From: Arthrobacter sp. SLBN-112
Lineage (GTDB): Bacteria > Actinomycetota > Actinomycetes > Actinomycetales > Micrococcaceae
Length of the DNA stretch: 64,000 nucleotides
Direction of reading: 5' to 3'
Assembly (NCBI RefSeq): GCF_030944625.1
Contig: NZ_JAUSXY010000001.1
Coordinates: forward strand, 2,976,001-3,040,000
Part shown: positions 34,375 through 43,882 of the stretch, piece by piece
How positions within the stretch are numbered: position 1 is the first letter of the stretch
Layout: each line of letters begins with the position of its first letter
Translations under genes and position numbers: made by a program
Notes under the pieces: generated by a model
Database searches by the model: none
Seen by the model: only the letters and a program-made list of their open reading frames with translations
What the model was told of the DNA's origin: nothing

Positions 34375-34845
34375 ATGAGCAACGAGTCATCCAACCAGGT
34401 GGAGAACCTGGAACACCACGATTGCTGGGCATTGCTGCGGACAGTCTCCGTGGGCAGGCTCGCCGTACTGGCTGACGGGCGGCCGGATATTTTTCCGGTC
34501 AACTACACAGTGGACGGCGGCACGCTGGTGTTCCGCACTGGCCAGGGCACCAAACTCTCCGCAGCAACCGGTGAGGATGCCGCCGTCGCCGTGGAAGCGG
34601 ACGGCGTGGACCAGGACACAGGCCTGGCATGGAGCGTGGTGGTCAAGGGGACAGCCGCCCTGGTCAAAAATACCGAAGAAATACTCGACACCTCCCGCCT
34701 GTACCTGTTCCCCTGGCAGGCGGGACGCAAGGATGCGTTCGTGCGCATCACCCCGGACTCCATGACGGGCCGCCGCTTCAAGGTCACCGATCCGATGACC
34801 TGGTGGACACAGATCAACAGTTCCGCCAGGACGGCACCGGAATAG
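34375..34845 (+). CDS. pyridoxamine 5'-phosphate oxidase-like flavin-binding protein
   Basis: 156 residues of the split-barrel PNPOx-like superfamily (CWALLRTVSVGRLAVLADGRPDIFPVNYTVDGGTLVFRT), close to the group that binds FMN, F420 or heme. No vitamin B6 pathway gene is adjacent, so the oxidase name is only structural. It lies 18 bases after the SDR gene and may be cotranscribed. Confidence 0.88.
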   Translation: MSNESSNQVENLEHHDCWALLRTVSVGRLAVLADGRPDIFPVNYTVDGGTLVFRTGQGTKLSAATGEDAAVAVEADGVDQDTGLAWSVVVKGTAALVKNTEEILDTSRLYLFPWQAGRKDAFVRITPDSMTGRRFKVTDPMTWWTQINSSARTAPE

Positions 34846-34858
34846 GACGACGGCGGCA

Positions 34859-34885
34859 CTCCCCCGGCCGTGATGGCCGGGGGAG
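34859..34885. terminator. bidirectional terminator
   Basis: CTCCCCCGGCC / GGCCGGGGGAG with loop GTGAT, a perfect 11-base stem between convergent genes. The tail has no T tract on the + strand. Confidence 0.65.
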
Positions 34886-34891
34886 CCGTGG

Positions 34892-35743
34892 TCAGGCGAG
34901 CTGGGTGATCTCCACGCTCACGTTGAGGGCGGACCCGCCACCGCCGGACAAGATGCCCTTCAGCGGAGGCACGTCGCGGTAGTCCCGGCCCCGCGCCACC
35001 GTGACGTGGAAGTCCCCGGCAGGTTTGTGGTTGGTGGGGTCCCAGCTGCGCCAGTCCCCGTCCCACCATTCCAGCCAGGCGTGCGACTGCCCGGCGACAG
35101 TCTCACCGATCCCGGCACTGGACCGCGGGTGCAGGTAGCCAGAGACATACCGGGCGGGAATCCCGCAGCTCCGCAGTGCACCGATGGCAAGGTGGGCCAG
35201 GTCCTGGCAGACACCCTGGCGCTGGCCCCAGGCCTCTTCCGCGTTCGTGGTGACGGCGGTGGAGCCGGACATGTACGTCATCTCGCCGCGCATCCAGGCA
35301 AAGACCGCCATGGCTGCCTCATGCGGGTTCTTGCCGGCCACGACGTCGGGAACGATGCCCAGCACTTCTTCACCGGGGCCGCTCAGCCGGGACTGCGGCA
35401 GCCAGTCGCTGAAGGTGTTCAGGGTGTCCGGCGACGCCAGAACGTCCCAGCCCACGATGTCCGCCTCGGTGGGGATCTTTTCCGCCCGGTGCACTTCGAC
35501 CGTGATGTTGGAAACCACCTCGAGATGCTCGTGCGGCATCTGCATGTCGAAGGCCGTAACCCTGGTCCCCCAATAGTCACGGTAGGTGCTGACGGCCGCC
35601 TGCGACGGGGACACCTTGACCACGGATTCCAGCACCACCTGCTGGGAGTCCGTCAGCGGCGTCATCCGGGCTTCGTTGTAGGACAGCGTCACCCGCTTGT
35701 TGTATTTGTAGGCCGTCCTGTGGACGATGCTCAACCGGGTCAT
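34892..35743 (-). CDS. transglutaminase family protein
   Basis: 283 residues: an N-terminal beta domain (TRLSIVHRTAYKYNKRVTLSYNEARM) and a papain-like transglutaminase core with the triad Cys in RQGVCQDLAHLAIG, His in GQSHAWLEWW and Asp in WDPTN. In bacteria such enzymes are usually proteases or amidases rather than crosslinkers. Its ATG overlaps the alpha-E stop by four bases (ATGA). It is the third gene of the conserved ATP-grasp/alpha-E/transglutaminase set. Confidence 0.93.
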   Translation of the reverse strand: MTRLSIVHRTAYKYNKRVTLSYNEARMTPLTDSQQVVLESVVKVSPSQAAVSTYRDYWGTRVTAFDMQMPHEHLEVVSNITVEVHRAEKIPTEADIVGWDVLASPDTLNTFSDWLPQSRLSGPGEEVLGIVPDVVAGKNPHEAAMAVFAWMRGEMTYMSGSTAVTTNAEEAWGQRQGVCQDLAHLAIGALRSCGIPARYVSGYLHPRSSAGIGETVAGQSHAWLEWWDGDWRSWDPTNHKPAGDFHVTVARGRDYRDVPPLKGILSGGGGSALNVSVEITQLA

Positions 35744-36666
35744 GACACTTCTCCCACCCAGGCAAGTTCGTCCGCCTGATTGAAGTACTTACGGGAAATG
35801 GCATCCGAGGCCTGGGACACGGCCTTCTGCACCCGCTCCATATGCTCGGGGAGCTCGGACATGAGGTCATCGGTCCGGTGGAACTCGAGGAAGGTCCGGG
35901 CCTGGCCAACGATGCGGCGGGCGTCGTTGATGAACCCCACCCGCTGCGCTGACGGATCAAGCTTCGCCAGGCACTCGTCGGCATCGCGCAATGCGTAGAC
36001 GATCGACCGCGGGAACAGCCGGTCCAGGAGCAGGAATTCGGCCGCGTGCTGGTCACCGAACGCCGCCCGCCGGGTACGCAGGAAGGATTCGTAGGCTCCA
36101 GCGCAGCGGAGCATGTTGACCCAGGACATGCCCGCAGAGAGCACGTCGCGGGTGGACAGCATCCGGGCCGTCATGTCGGCCCGTTCCAAGGACCGGCCCA
36201 GCACCAGGAAAAGCCAGCTTTCGTCGTGGCTGACCGTGGTGTCAGCCAGGCCGCTGACCATGGCCGTGCGTTCCAGGGTCCAGTTGCAGAAGCGGTAGGT
36301 GCCCACTACGTCCTTGCGGTGCTGGCTCAGCCCGTAGTACGTGGTGTTCAGGCTCTCCCACAAACCGGACGAGACGGTTTCCCGCGCGCGGCGGGCATTC
36401 TCCCGGGCGGCACCCAGGGAGCCGGCGATGGACGTGGCACTCGTCTTGTCATAGGCGAGGGCGTGCAGCAGCTCGGGCAGTCCAAAGTCTTCACTCTGCG
36501 GCCTGGCGCCCATGACTGCCAGGAGTTCCTGGGCTACGCTCCGGCGTTCCTCCATGGGGAGGTGGTTCAGGCGCTCCAGGTGCACGTCAAGGATGCGGGC
36601 GGTGCCGTCAGCCCGCTCCACATAGCGGCCAATCCAAAACAAGGACTCGGCAATACGGCTAAGCAT
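35740..36666 (-). CDS. alpha-E domain protein (DUF403)
   Basis: 308 residues, all-helical, beginning with the family hallmark MLSRIAESLFWIGRYVERADGTARIL. Members always accompany circularly permuted ATP-grasp proteins; a role in assembling or handling a peptide-like product has been proposed in comparative work (Iyer, Aravind and colleagues on amidoligases), without biochemical proof. Translationally coupled to the transglutaminase, and 75 bases downstream of the ATP-grasp gene. Confidence 0.93.
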   Translation of the reverse strand: MLSRIAESLFWIGRYVERADGTARILDVHLERLNHLPMEERRSVAQELLAVMGARPQSEDFGLPELLHALAYDKTSATSIAGSLGAARENARRARETVSSGLWESLNTTYYGLSQHRKDVVGTYRFCNWTLERTAMVSGLADTTVSHDESWLFLVLGRSLERADMTARMLSTRDVLSAGMSWVNMLRCAGAYESFLRTRRAAFGDQHAAEFLLLDRLFPRSIVYALRDADECLAKLDPSAQRVGFINDARRIVGQARTFLEFHRTDDLMSELPEHMERVQKAVSQASDAISRKYFNQADELAWVGEVS

Positions 36667-36741
36667 TCGCGGCTACCTCCTGCGCGTCCGGAACAGTGTC
36701 AAGAAAATGTACGACGGCGGCCACGTGCCTAAATGTCCGGC

Positions 36742-38298
36742 TCACTGCTGCTGCTCCGACTGACGGTCCCGCCAGTTGCTTTCCACCGGCCACACGGAGA
36801 CCCGTTCACGGACGGTGACCGATTGGCGGGGAACAGTTTCCACCGGCATCTGGGGTGAGTCGGCCAGGACCCAGGTGTCCTTTGACCCGCCGCCCTGGCT
36901 TGAATTGACGATCAGGGATCCTTCCTTCAGCGCCACCCGGGTGAGGCCGCCGGGAAGCACCCAGACATTCTCGCCGTCGTTCACGGCAAAGGGCCTCAGG
37001 TCCACGTGGCGCGGGCCGAACTTGTCCCCGCCGAGGGTGGGAACGGTGGAGAGCTGCAGTACCGGCTGGGCGATCCAGCCGCGGGGGTCTGCGATGACGC
37101 GCTGGCGGAGGGCGTCCAGTTCATCCTTGGATGCGTCGGGGCCGATGACCAGGCCCTTGCCGCCGGACCCGTCCACCGGTTTGACCACCAGATCGGCAAG
37201 GTTGTCGAGGGTGTACTCCCTGGCCTCCTTCTCCTCGAGGCGGAAGGTGTCCACGTTCGCGATGATGGGTTCCTCGCTGAGGTAGTAGCGGATCAGGTCA
37301 GGGACGTAACTGTAAACCAGTTTGTCGTCAGCCACGCCATTGCCCACGGCGTTGGCGATGGTGACGCCGCCGGCGCGGGCGGCGTTGACCAGGCCGGGGC
37401 AGCCGAGCATGGAATCGGAGCGGAACTGCAGCGGGTCCAGGAAGTCGTCGTCAATGCGCTTGTAGATGACATCCACGCGCTGTTCACCCGCGGTGGTGCG
37501 CATGTAGACGCGGTTGCCGCGGCAGATGAGGTCGCGGCCCTCCACCAGTTCCACACCCATGAGCCCGGCCAGGAGCGTGTGTTCGAAGTAGGCGCTGTTG
37601 AACACGCCGGGGGTGAGGACGACGACGGTGGGATCGTCGACGCCGGCCGGCGCGGTTTTGCGCAGTGCGGACAGCAACCGGCGGGGATACTCCTCGACGG
37701 GCCTGATGAGCTGCTGGCCGAAGGCTTCGGGCAGGCCCTTGGCCATCGCGCGCCGGTTCTCCAGCACATAGCTCACGCCGGAGGGGACACGGACGTTGTC
37801 TTCCAGGACGCGGAAGGTACCGGCGGCGTCACGGACGACGTCGATGCCGGAAATGTGGACCCGGACCCCGCCGGCCGGTTCAAAGCCGTGGACCTGGCGG
37901 TGGAAGTGCGCACTGGTGGTCACCAGTTGGCGCGGGATGACGCCGTCGGACACGACGGTCATTTTGTCGTAAACGTCGTTCAGGAATGCCTCAAGGGCGC
38001 GCACGCGCTGGGCGACGCCCCGTTCCAGGACGTTCCACTCTGCGGCGGGGATGACGCGCGGCACGATGTCCAGCGGGAAGGGCCGTTCCTCGCCGGCGTA
38101 GTCGAACGTGACGCCGCGGTCCAGGAAGGTGCGGGCCATCGAGTCCGCGCGCGCACTCACGTCCGCCAGCGAGAGCTTCCGGAGGGCGTCCGCGACCTGC
38201 CCGTACGAGTCCCTGGCCTGCTGGCCGGGGGCGAACATCTCGTCGTAGGCTCCGGTGCGGCCCGCGGCCTCGGAGTAATCCTGGAATAGGTCTGACAT
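36742..38298 (-). CDS. circularly permuted type 2 ATP-grasp protein (DUF404/DUF407)
   Basis: About 518 residues from the ATG at 38298 (MSDLFQDYSEA); an upstream ATG at 38343 would add 15. Recognisable are the DUF404 N-terminal region, the substrate segment VVLTPGVFNSAYFEH, and the ATP-binding VVKPVDGSGGKGLVIGP with VIADPRGWIAQPVLQLS. The family is predicted to form amide bonds between amino acids or peptides. First gene of the three-gene operon. The product is unknown. Confidence 0.94.
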   Translation of the reverse strand: MSDLFQDYSEAAGRTGAYDEMFAPGQQARDSYGQVADALRKLSLADVSARADSMARTFLDRGVTFDYAGEERPFPLDIVPRVIPAAEWNVLERGVAQRVRALEAFLNDVYDKMTVVSDGVIPRQLVTTSAHFHRQVHGFEPAGGVRVHISGIDVVRDAAGTFRVLEDNVRVPSGVSYVLENRRAMAKGLPEAFGQQLIRPVEEYPRRLLSALRKTAPAGVDDPTVVVLTPGVFNSAYFEHTLLAGLMGVELVEGRDLICRGNRVYMRTTAGEQRVDVIYKRIDDDFLDPLQFRSDSMLGCPGLVNAARAGGVTIANAVGNGVADDKLVYSYVPDLIRYYLSEEPIIANVDTFRLEEKEAREYTLDNLADLVVKPVDGSGGKGLVIGPDASKDELDALRQRVIADPRGWIAQPVLQLSTVPTLGGDKFGPRHVDLRPFAVNDGENVWVLPGGLTRVALKEGSLIVNSSQGGGSKDTWVLADSPQMPVETVPRQSVTVRERVSVWPVESNWRDRQSEQQQ

Positions 38299-38411
38299 GT
38301 CCAATAGCCAACCATCTTTTTGTTTCGAATTCATTACTGCCATCCATTCTGGCGTGTTGGCACCGATGGCCCGGTTCGTACTTTACGGGCCTCTTCGGGC
38401 ACAGTAGGTGA

Positions 38412-39470
38412 GTGCCAGACAGCAGAAGCCTCCCAGCGCCCGGCCACGGCGGTTCCCGGCACCCGCTGGTGCGGTTCATCGCAGGCTTCCTGACCGCGGC
38501 CGCCGCCGTTGCTGCCGCGTTCCTGGTGCACGGGCTGGTACCCGCGCTGCCCGCCATGACCATGGCTGTGGTCCTGGGCGTCCTCGCCGCCAACCTGCCC
38601 GGAACGGGTGCCTGGACCGCGGGCCGCGCCCGGCCTGGGCTGGATTTCGCGGGCAAGCATTTGATGCGTGCCGGGATCGTGGTCCTGGGCCTGAAGGTCA
38701 GCATCATGGACGTCCTTCACCTGGGGTGGGCGGCACTGGTCCTGATCGTGGCCGTCGTGGCCGCCAGTTTCGGCGGGACCTACGCCATCTCTCGACTCTT
38801 CCGGTTGCCGCCGGTGACATCACTCCTGGTGGCCACCGGGTTCTCCATCTGCGGCGCCTCGGCGATCGGCGCCATGGCCGCCGTTCGCCGCATCCGGCAC
38901 GCTGACACCGTCCTGCCGGTTGCCCTGGTGACACTCTGCGGAACCCTGGCCATCGGGGTCCTCCCCCTGCTTTCCCATCCGCTGGGGCTTTCGGCGGCGG
39001 TCTTCGGCGCCTGGACGGGCGCCTCGGTGCACGATGTCGGCCAGGTGGTGGCCACGGCGCAAACCGCCGGAAGCGCGGCACTGGCGATCGCCGTCGTCGT
39101 CAAGCTCACCCGGGTCCTGCTGCTGGCCCCCGTTGCCGCGGTGGCGGGCGCGCACCATTGGCGGGGCGCCCGGCCCCCGGCCGACTCGGACGGCGGGACG
39201 TCGAAAAGGCCGCCGCTGGTGCCGTTGTTTGTCCTGGGGTTCGTTGCCATGGTGGCGCTGCGTTCCACAGGCTGGCTGGCCCCCGGCTGGCTCGAGGCCG
39301 GAGCCACCGTGCAGGACATTCTCCTGGGCGCGGCTTTGTTCGGGCTGGGCTCGGCAGTGCGGATCCGCACGCTGCTGCACACAGGAGGGCAGGCGCTCCT
39401 GGCGGCCCTCGCCTCCTGGCTCCTTATTGCGGTGCTGGGCCTCGCTGCCGCCTTCGCGATCGCGGGCTGA
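38412..39470 (+). CDS. YeiH family putative sulfate exporter
   Basis: 352 residues with about ten transmembrane helices, including LVRFIAGFLTAAAAVAAAFLVHGLV at the N-terminus and the family block GKHLMRAGIVVLGLKVSIMD (near residues 80-99) and ATGFSICGASAIGAMAAV. GTG start. Conserved uncharacterised membrane family; the sulfate assignment comes from distant evidence only. Divergent from the ATP-grasp operon. Confidence 0.9.
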   Translation: MPDSRSLPAPGHGGSRHPLVRFIAGFLTAAAAVAAAFLVHGLVPALPAMTMAVVLGVLAANLPGTGAWTAGRARPGLDFAGKHLMRAGIVVLGLKVSIMDVLHLGWAALVLIVAVVAASFGGTYAISRLFRLPPVTSLLVATGFSICGASAIGAMAAVRRIRHADTVLPVALVTLCGTLAIGVLPLLSHPLGLSAAVFGAWTGASVHDVGQVVATAQTAGSAALAIAVVVKLTRVLLLAPVAAVAGAHHWRGARPPADSDGGTSKRPPLVPLFVLGFVAMVALRSTGWLAPGWLEAGATVQDILLGAALFGLGSAVRIRTLLHTGGQALLAALASWLLIAVLGLAAAFAIAG

Positions 39471-39503
39471 GCCAATCAAACGGCACCGTGATTAGATAGC
39501 CGG

Positions 39504-42179
39504 GTGTCACATGAGAATCTGCAGCGCCGCGAAGCCGCTGAACGTTCAGTCCTGATCAGCACCACCAGCTACGACATCTCGCTGGACGTGCGGCAAGCGG
39601 CGGATCCGGCCGTCGCCGGGTACACGAGCCGCAGCGTCATCAACTTCACGGCCTCCGAGCCGGGCGCCGGCACGTTCCTGGATTTCATTGGCAGCGACGT
39701 GCACAGCGTGTTCCTTAACGGCAAGGGCCTGCCGGTGGCGGACGTGGTGGATGGCGCCCGGATCCGGCTGGACAACCTGCAGGCCGAGAACCAGGTGAGC
39801 GTTACCGGCACGGCGTTGTACAGCCGCTCGGGCGAAGGCATGCACCGGTTCGTGGACCCGGCAGACGGCCAATGCTACCTGTACACCCAATACGAACCGG
39901 CCGACGCACGCCGGGTCTTCGCCAACTTCGAACAGCCCGACCTCAAAGCCACCTACACGTTCCATGTGATGGCACCGGCCCACTGGCAGGTGGCCTCCAA
40001 TGGCGCCGAGGTGAACCGCACCCTGCTGACCAGCGATCCCGCCACCGCGCGCTGGGACTTTGCCACCACGCTGCCCATGTCCACCTATATCACCACGGTC
40101 CTGGCCGGCCCCTACTTCAAGGCAGAGGACCGCTGGGAGGCAACGCTCGACGACGGCACCCGGCTCGACGTGCCCCTCGCCCTCTACTGCCGGGCATCCA
40201 TGGCGGATTCCTTCGACCCGGAGGCACTGTTCGGGCTGACCAAGGCAGGCCTGGACTTCTTCAACCGCCTCTTCGACTTCCCGTACCCATGGGGCAAGTA
40301 CGACCAGGCATTCGTGCCCGAGTACAACCTTGGCGCCATGGAAAATCCCGGACTGGTCACGTTTACGGAAAGCTACGTATTCACGTCGCGCGCCACCGAT
40401 GCGCAGTACCAGGGCCGGGCCAACACCCTGATGCACGAGATGGCCCACATGTGGTTCGGCGACCTCGTGACCATGCAGTGGTGGGATGACCTGTGGCTGA
40501 AGGAATCGTTCGCCGACTACATGGGGACGCTCGCCGTTGACCGGGCCACGGACTGGGACACAGCCTGGGTCAACTTCGCCAACAAGCGCAAGGCATGGGC
40601 TTACGTCCAGGACCAGCTCCCCACCACCCACCCGATCGTGGCGGACATCCCCGACCTGGAAGCCGCCAAGCAGAACTTCGACGGCATCACCTACGCCAAG
40701 GGCGCCTCGGTCCTGAAGCAGCTGGTGGCCTACGTCGGCTTTGACGCCTTCATCGCCGGATCGCGGGAGTACTTCCGCAACCATGCTTACGGAAACACCA
40801 CGCTGGCGGATCTCCTTGAGGCCCTGCGGTCCGCCTCCGGCCGTGATCTGTCCGGCTGGGCCCAACAGTGGCTGCAGACGTCCGGGATCTCCACACTGTC
40901 GCTGCAACTGGCCGCCGGGGGTTCCGACGACGGCCCCCTGGCCGGCGTGGCCATCGTCCAGGAAGCGGTGGACCCGGTCACTGGACGCGAAGAGCTGCGG
41001 CCACACCGCCTTCGCATCGGCTCCTACGATTTCGACGACGAAGGCGCCCTGGTCCGCACCGGCAGCATCGAAACCGACGTGGCCGGCGCCAGGACGGAAC
41101 TCCCCCAGTTGGACGGACAGCCACGGCCGGCCCTCATCCTGGTCAACGATGACGATCTGACATACGCCAAGGTACGGCTCGACCCGGCTTCCTTGGCGAC
41201 GGTACGCGCATCACTGGACCGGATCGTCGATCCCATGGCCCGCGCCCTCTGCTGGACGGCCCTGTGGAACTCGGCCCGCGACGCGCACAGCCCTGCAGCC
41301 CTCTATGTCGACGCCGTAGCCGCCTTCGCGCCCGCCGAGACAGGGATCGGCGTCCTGCTGAACATCCTCGACAACGCGGCCACCGCCGTCGAACACTACA
41401 CGCCACTGGCCACCAGGGACTCGGTCCGCGCGTCCTTCCTCGCCACCGCTGTAGCCGAACTGGACCGGGCCACGCCGGGCTCGGACCAGCAGCTGGCCTG
41501 GGCGCGGACCCTGGCGGGCCTCAGCAGGCACGATCCCGCCGTGCTCCCCCGGCTCCGCGGCCTGCTGGACGGCTCTGCTCCCGTGGCGGGCCTGGCGGTG
41601 GACGCTGAGCTGCGGTGGCAGCTGTGGCACGCGCTCGCCGCCAACGGACAGTCCACCGCTGCCGAACTCGATGCCGAACTTGTCCGGGACACCACAGCCT
41701 CCGGCCGCGCCGGGCACGCCACGGCCATGGCATCCCGCCCGGACCTTGCCGTGAAGGAAGCGGCATGGGACGCAGCCGTGCATGGAAACGAGCTCTCCAA
41801 CCAGTTGCTGACAGCCACCATCAACGGTTTCACCACGGCACCGGCCACGCTGCTGGAGCCGTTCATTGGCCCGTACTTTGATTGCCTGCGATCCATCTGG
41901 GATGAGCGGAGCATCGAAATCGCCAGCCGGATCGTACGGGGCCTCTACCCGTCATCCCAGGACCTGGCGGAGGGCGCGGCCCCGGAAGAGCATGCAGTTC
42001 TCCGGCGGACCGATGACTGGCTGGCGGCCAACCCGGACGCACCGCGCGCCCTGCGCCGGATCATCATCGAACAGCGAAGCCATTTGCTCCGGGCGCTCAC
42101 GGCGCAGGCCGCCGGCGTACCATCATCGATTGCTCCCCGCCCCCGCCCTCGCCTCGCAAGCTCGGCCAGGGAACCCTAA
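39504..42179 (+). CDS. pepN: aminopeptidase N (M1 family)
   Basis: 891 residues, full length. It has an N-terminal beta saddle, the exopeptidase motif GAMEN at 277-281, zinc-binding HEMAH at 311-315 with the third ligand Glu in WLKESFADY 18 residues on, and a long helical ERAP1-like C-terminal domain. It removes N-terminal residues from peptides in the cytoplasm. GTG start at 39504 just downstream of the YeiH gene (gap 33). Confidence 0.97.
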   Translation: MSHENLQRREAAERSVLISTTSYDISLDVRQAADPAVAGYTSRSVINFTASEPGAGTFLDFIGSDVHSVFLNGKGLPVADVVDGARIRLDNLQAENQVSVTGTALYSRSGEGMHRFVDPADGQCYLYTQYEPADARRVFANFEQPDLKATYTFHVMAPAHWQVASNGAEVNRTLLTSDPATARWDFATTLPMSTYITTVLAGPYFKAEDRWEATLDDGTRLDVPLALYCRASMADSFDPEALFGLTKAGLDFFNRLFDFPYPWGKYDQAFVPEYNLGAMENPGLVTFTESYVFTSRATDAQYQGRANTLMHEMAHMWFGDLVTMQWWDDLWLKESFADYMGTLAVDRATDWDTAWVNFANKRKAWAYVQDQLPTTHPIVADIPDLEAAKQNFDGITYAKGASVLKQLVAYVGFDAFIAGSREYFRNHAYGNTTLADLLEALRSASGRDLSGWAQQWLQTSGISTLSLQLAAGGSDDGPLAGVAIVQEAVDPVTGREELRPHRLRIGSYDFDDEGALVRTGSIETDVAGARTELPQLDGQPRPALILVNDDDLTYAKVRLDPASLATVRASLDRIVDPMARALCWTALWNSARDAHSPAALYVDAVAAFAPAETGIGVLLNILDNAATAVEHYTPLATRDSVRASFLATAVAELDRATPGSDQQLAWARTLAGLSRHDPAVLPRLRGLLDGSAPVAGLAVDAELRWQLWHALAANGQSTAAELDAELVRDTTASGRAGHATAMASRPDLAVKEAAWDAAVHGNELSNQLLTATINGFTTAPATLLEPFIGPYFDCLRSIWDERSIEIASRIVRGLYPSSQDLAEGAAPEEHAVLRRTDDWLAANPDAPRALRRIIIEQRSHLLRALTAQAAGVPSSIAPRPRPRLASSAREP

Positions 42180-42198
42180 GGGCGTGGGCCCACGTAAC

Positions 42199-42224
42199 TG
42201 TCGTTTTCCCCGCCCAAAACGACA
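42199..42224. terminator. hairpin between pepN and the lipoate ligase gene
   Basis: TGTCGTTTT / AAAACGACA with an eight-base loop CCCCGCCC, a perfect 9-base stem extended by partial pairing of CGTA/TACG. Placed between convergent genes, so a bidirectional terminator is likely, though the T tract is inside the stem. Confidence 0.6.
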
Positions 42225-42269
42225 CGTACGGAGCAATGGACGGGTCTGGTGAACCCGGTATGGCGCGGG

Positions 42270-43364
42270 TTACGGGACCCGGTAGAGCCATTCCTCGGTG
42301 CCGAACTTCGCTGCCACGCGGTCCACGGCTGCGGCGAGCTCGTGCCCGGCCAGCTGTGACGGGGCAGCCCCGTAGCGCTCACTGAACACCTCGATCATTG
42401 CCTCGATGATCGCCATCCGGGCAAGGCCGGTCTGCCGGCGCAGCGGGTCAACGCGCTTCTTGGCGCTTCGGGTGCCCTTGTCCGAGAGTTTCTCCTTGCC
42501 GATCCGGAGGACCTCAACCATCTTGTCGGCGTCGATGTCGTAGCTCATGGTCACGTGGTGCAGCATCCCGCCGTTGGCCAGGCGCTTCTGCGCGGCGCCA
42601 CCGATCTTCCCCTGGTCCGTGGCGATGTCATTGAGCGGGACGTAGAAGGCATTGATGCCGAGCTTCTCCAGCGCCGCCATGACCCAGGTGTCCAGGAAGG
42701 GGTAGGAGTCGGCGAAGCTCAGCCCGTCCACCAGGGTTTGCGGCAGGTAGAGCGAGTAGGTGATGCAGTTGCCGGCCTCCATGAACATTGCCCCGCCGCC
42801 GCTGATCCGCCGCACCACGTTGATGCCGTGCTTGGCCACGCCGTCGGGATCCACCTCGTTCTGGACGGACTGGAAGCTTCCGATCACCACGGAGGGCTCC
42901 TGCCAGTCCCAGAACCGCAGGGTGGGTGTCCGTTCCCCGGCGCCGACGGCCTCGGTGAGCACCTCGTCCAGGGCAACGTTGATTTCCGTGGGGAGGACTG
43001 TCGGCGCAATGACGTTCCATTGGTGGTCCGTCCAGGAGGTTGCCTTGGCAAGTGCGCGGCGGACGGTCACGGCCACGGCGTCCGCGGAAAAGCCGAACAG
43101 GACGGCCCCGGCCGGAAGCGCAGCGGTGACGGCCGCGGCGAGGTCTGCCGCCGTCGTCGTCTCTGGCAGTCCGGTCAGTGCCCGGTTGATATCCTCCAGG
43201 GCCTCGTCGGGTTCCAGGAAGAAATCGCCGCTGACGGAGACGTCCGCCAGGGCGCCATCCTCGACCTTCAGGTCAACCACAACGAGCTTGCCGCCGGGGA
43301 CCTTGTATTCACCGTGCAGCCGCTGGGCGCCGGCAGGATCAGTGGCTGGAATGGGCTGGCTCAT
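42270..43364 (-). CDS. lipoate--protein ligase family protein with N-terminal accessory domain
   Basis: About 364 residues from the ATG at 43364 (ATG at 43373 also possible). Residues 8 to about 95 resemble the lipoate-ligase accessory domain (LHGEYKVPGGKLVVVDLKVEDG, LEDINRALTGLP). The catalytic BPL/LplA domain follows (LRFWDWQEPSVVIGSFQ, VVRRISGGGAMFMEAGNCITYSL, then GGAAQKR with the active Lys). In E. coli LplA the accessory domain is C-terminal, so the order is reversed. It attaches lipoate or octanoate to E2/H proteins. Confidence 0.92.
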   Translation of the reverse strand: MSQPIPATDPAGAQRLHGEYKVPGGKLVVVDLKVEDGALADVSVSGDFFLEPDEALEDINRALTGLPETTTAADLAAAVTAALPAGAVLFGFSADAVAVTVRRALAKATSWTDHQWNVIAPTVLPTEINVALDEVLTEAVGAGERTPTLRFWDWQEPSVVIGSFQSVQNEVDPDGVAKHGINVVRRISGGGAMFMEAGNCITYSLYLPQTLVDGLSFADSYPFLDTWVMAALEKLGINAFYVPLNDIATDQGKIGGAAQKRLANGGMLHHVTMSYDIDADKMVEVLRIGKEKLSDKGTRSAKKRVDPLRRQTGLARMAIIEAMIEVFSERYGAAPSQLAGHELAAAVDRVAAKFGTEEWLYRVP

Positions 43365-43404
43365 GCTTCCCATCCTGCCCCAGAAACCGGGTGCGCGGTT
43401 AACG

Positions 43405-43440
43405 CAGGACGCCCGCACCTTTTCCGGTGCGGGCGTCCTG
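43405..43440 (-). terminator. terminator of rpmE2
   Basis: CAGGACGCCCGCACC / GGTGCGGGCGTCCTG, a perfect 15-base stem with loop TTTTCC, 22 bases after the L31 stop on the - strand. Confidence 0.85.
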
Positions 43441-43461
43441 AGAAAAGCTTGGGCGAAGGAA

Positions 43462-43719
43462 TTACTTCTTGCCGCCGAAGCCCTTGAAGCGAGCGTTGAA
43501 GCGCTCAACGCGGCCTGCAGAGTCCATGATGCGCTGCTTGCCCGTGTAGAACGGGTGGGACTCGGAAGAGATTTCGACGTCGATGACCGGGTAGGTGTTG
43601 CCGTCTTCCCACTCGATGGTCTTGGAGGAAGACACGGTGGAGCGGGTCAGGAACTTGGTGCCGGAGGCCAGGTCGTTGAAGACAACAGCTTCGTACTTCG
43701 GGTGGGTATCAGACTTCAT
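43462..43719 (-). CDS. rpmE2: 50S ribosomal protein L31, type B
   Basis: 85 residues from the ATG at 43719. Typical type B sequence ([31 protein letters not shown], then the [21 protein letters not shown] block). It lacks the zinc-binding Cys cluster, so it is the zinc-independent paralogue. In other bacteria this form replaces the zinc form when zinc is low, under Zur; I see no Zur-type box here. An inverted repeat lies in its leader. Confidence 0.97.
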   Translation of the reverse strand: MKSDTHPKYEAVVFNDLASGTKFLTRSTVSSSKTIEWEDGNTYPVIDVEISSESHPFYTGKQRIMDSAGRVERFNARFKGFGGKK

Positions 43720-43737
43720 AATTGGACCTTTGTTCGC

Positions 43738-43759
43738 GCAACTGGATTTTGCCAGTTGC
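43738..43759 (-). promoter_or_regulatory. inverted repeat in the rpmE2 leader
   Basis: GCAACTGG / CCAGTTGC, perfect eight-base arms around ATTTTG, ending 19 bases before the L31 start codon. Could be an operator or an mRNA hairpin near the ribosome site. Confidence 0.4.
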
Positions 43760-43882
43760 CAGGTATGAATGGGATGGCTGGGATCTGCCGGATCAGCTGA
43801 AGCTGAAAAAGCAGGACAACCAGCTATCAATCATAGCCCAAGCGGAGGGGGCTTACGAACCAGCGCCCCCCGAAGGCGCAGG

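Noticed and set aside
37006..38289. 427-residue + strand frame over the ATP-grasp gene
   Set aside because: Antisense shadow of a gene with clear ATP-grasp motifs.
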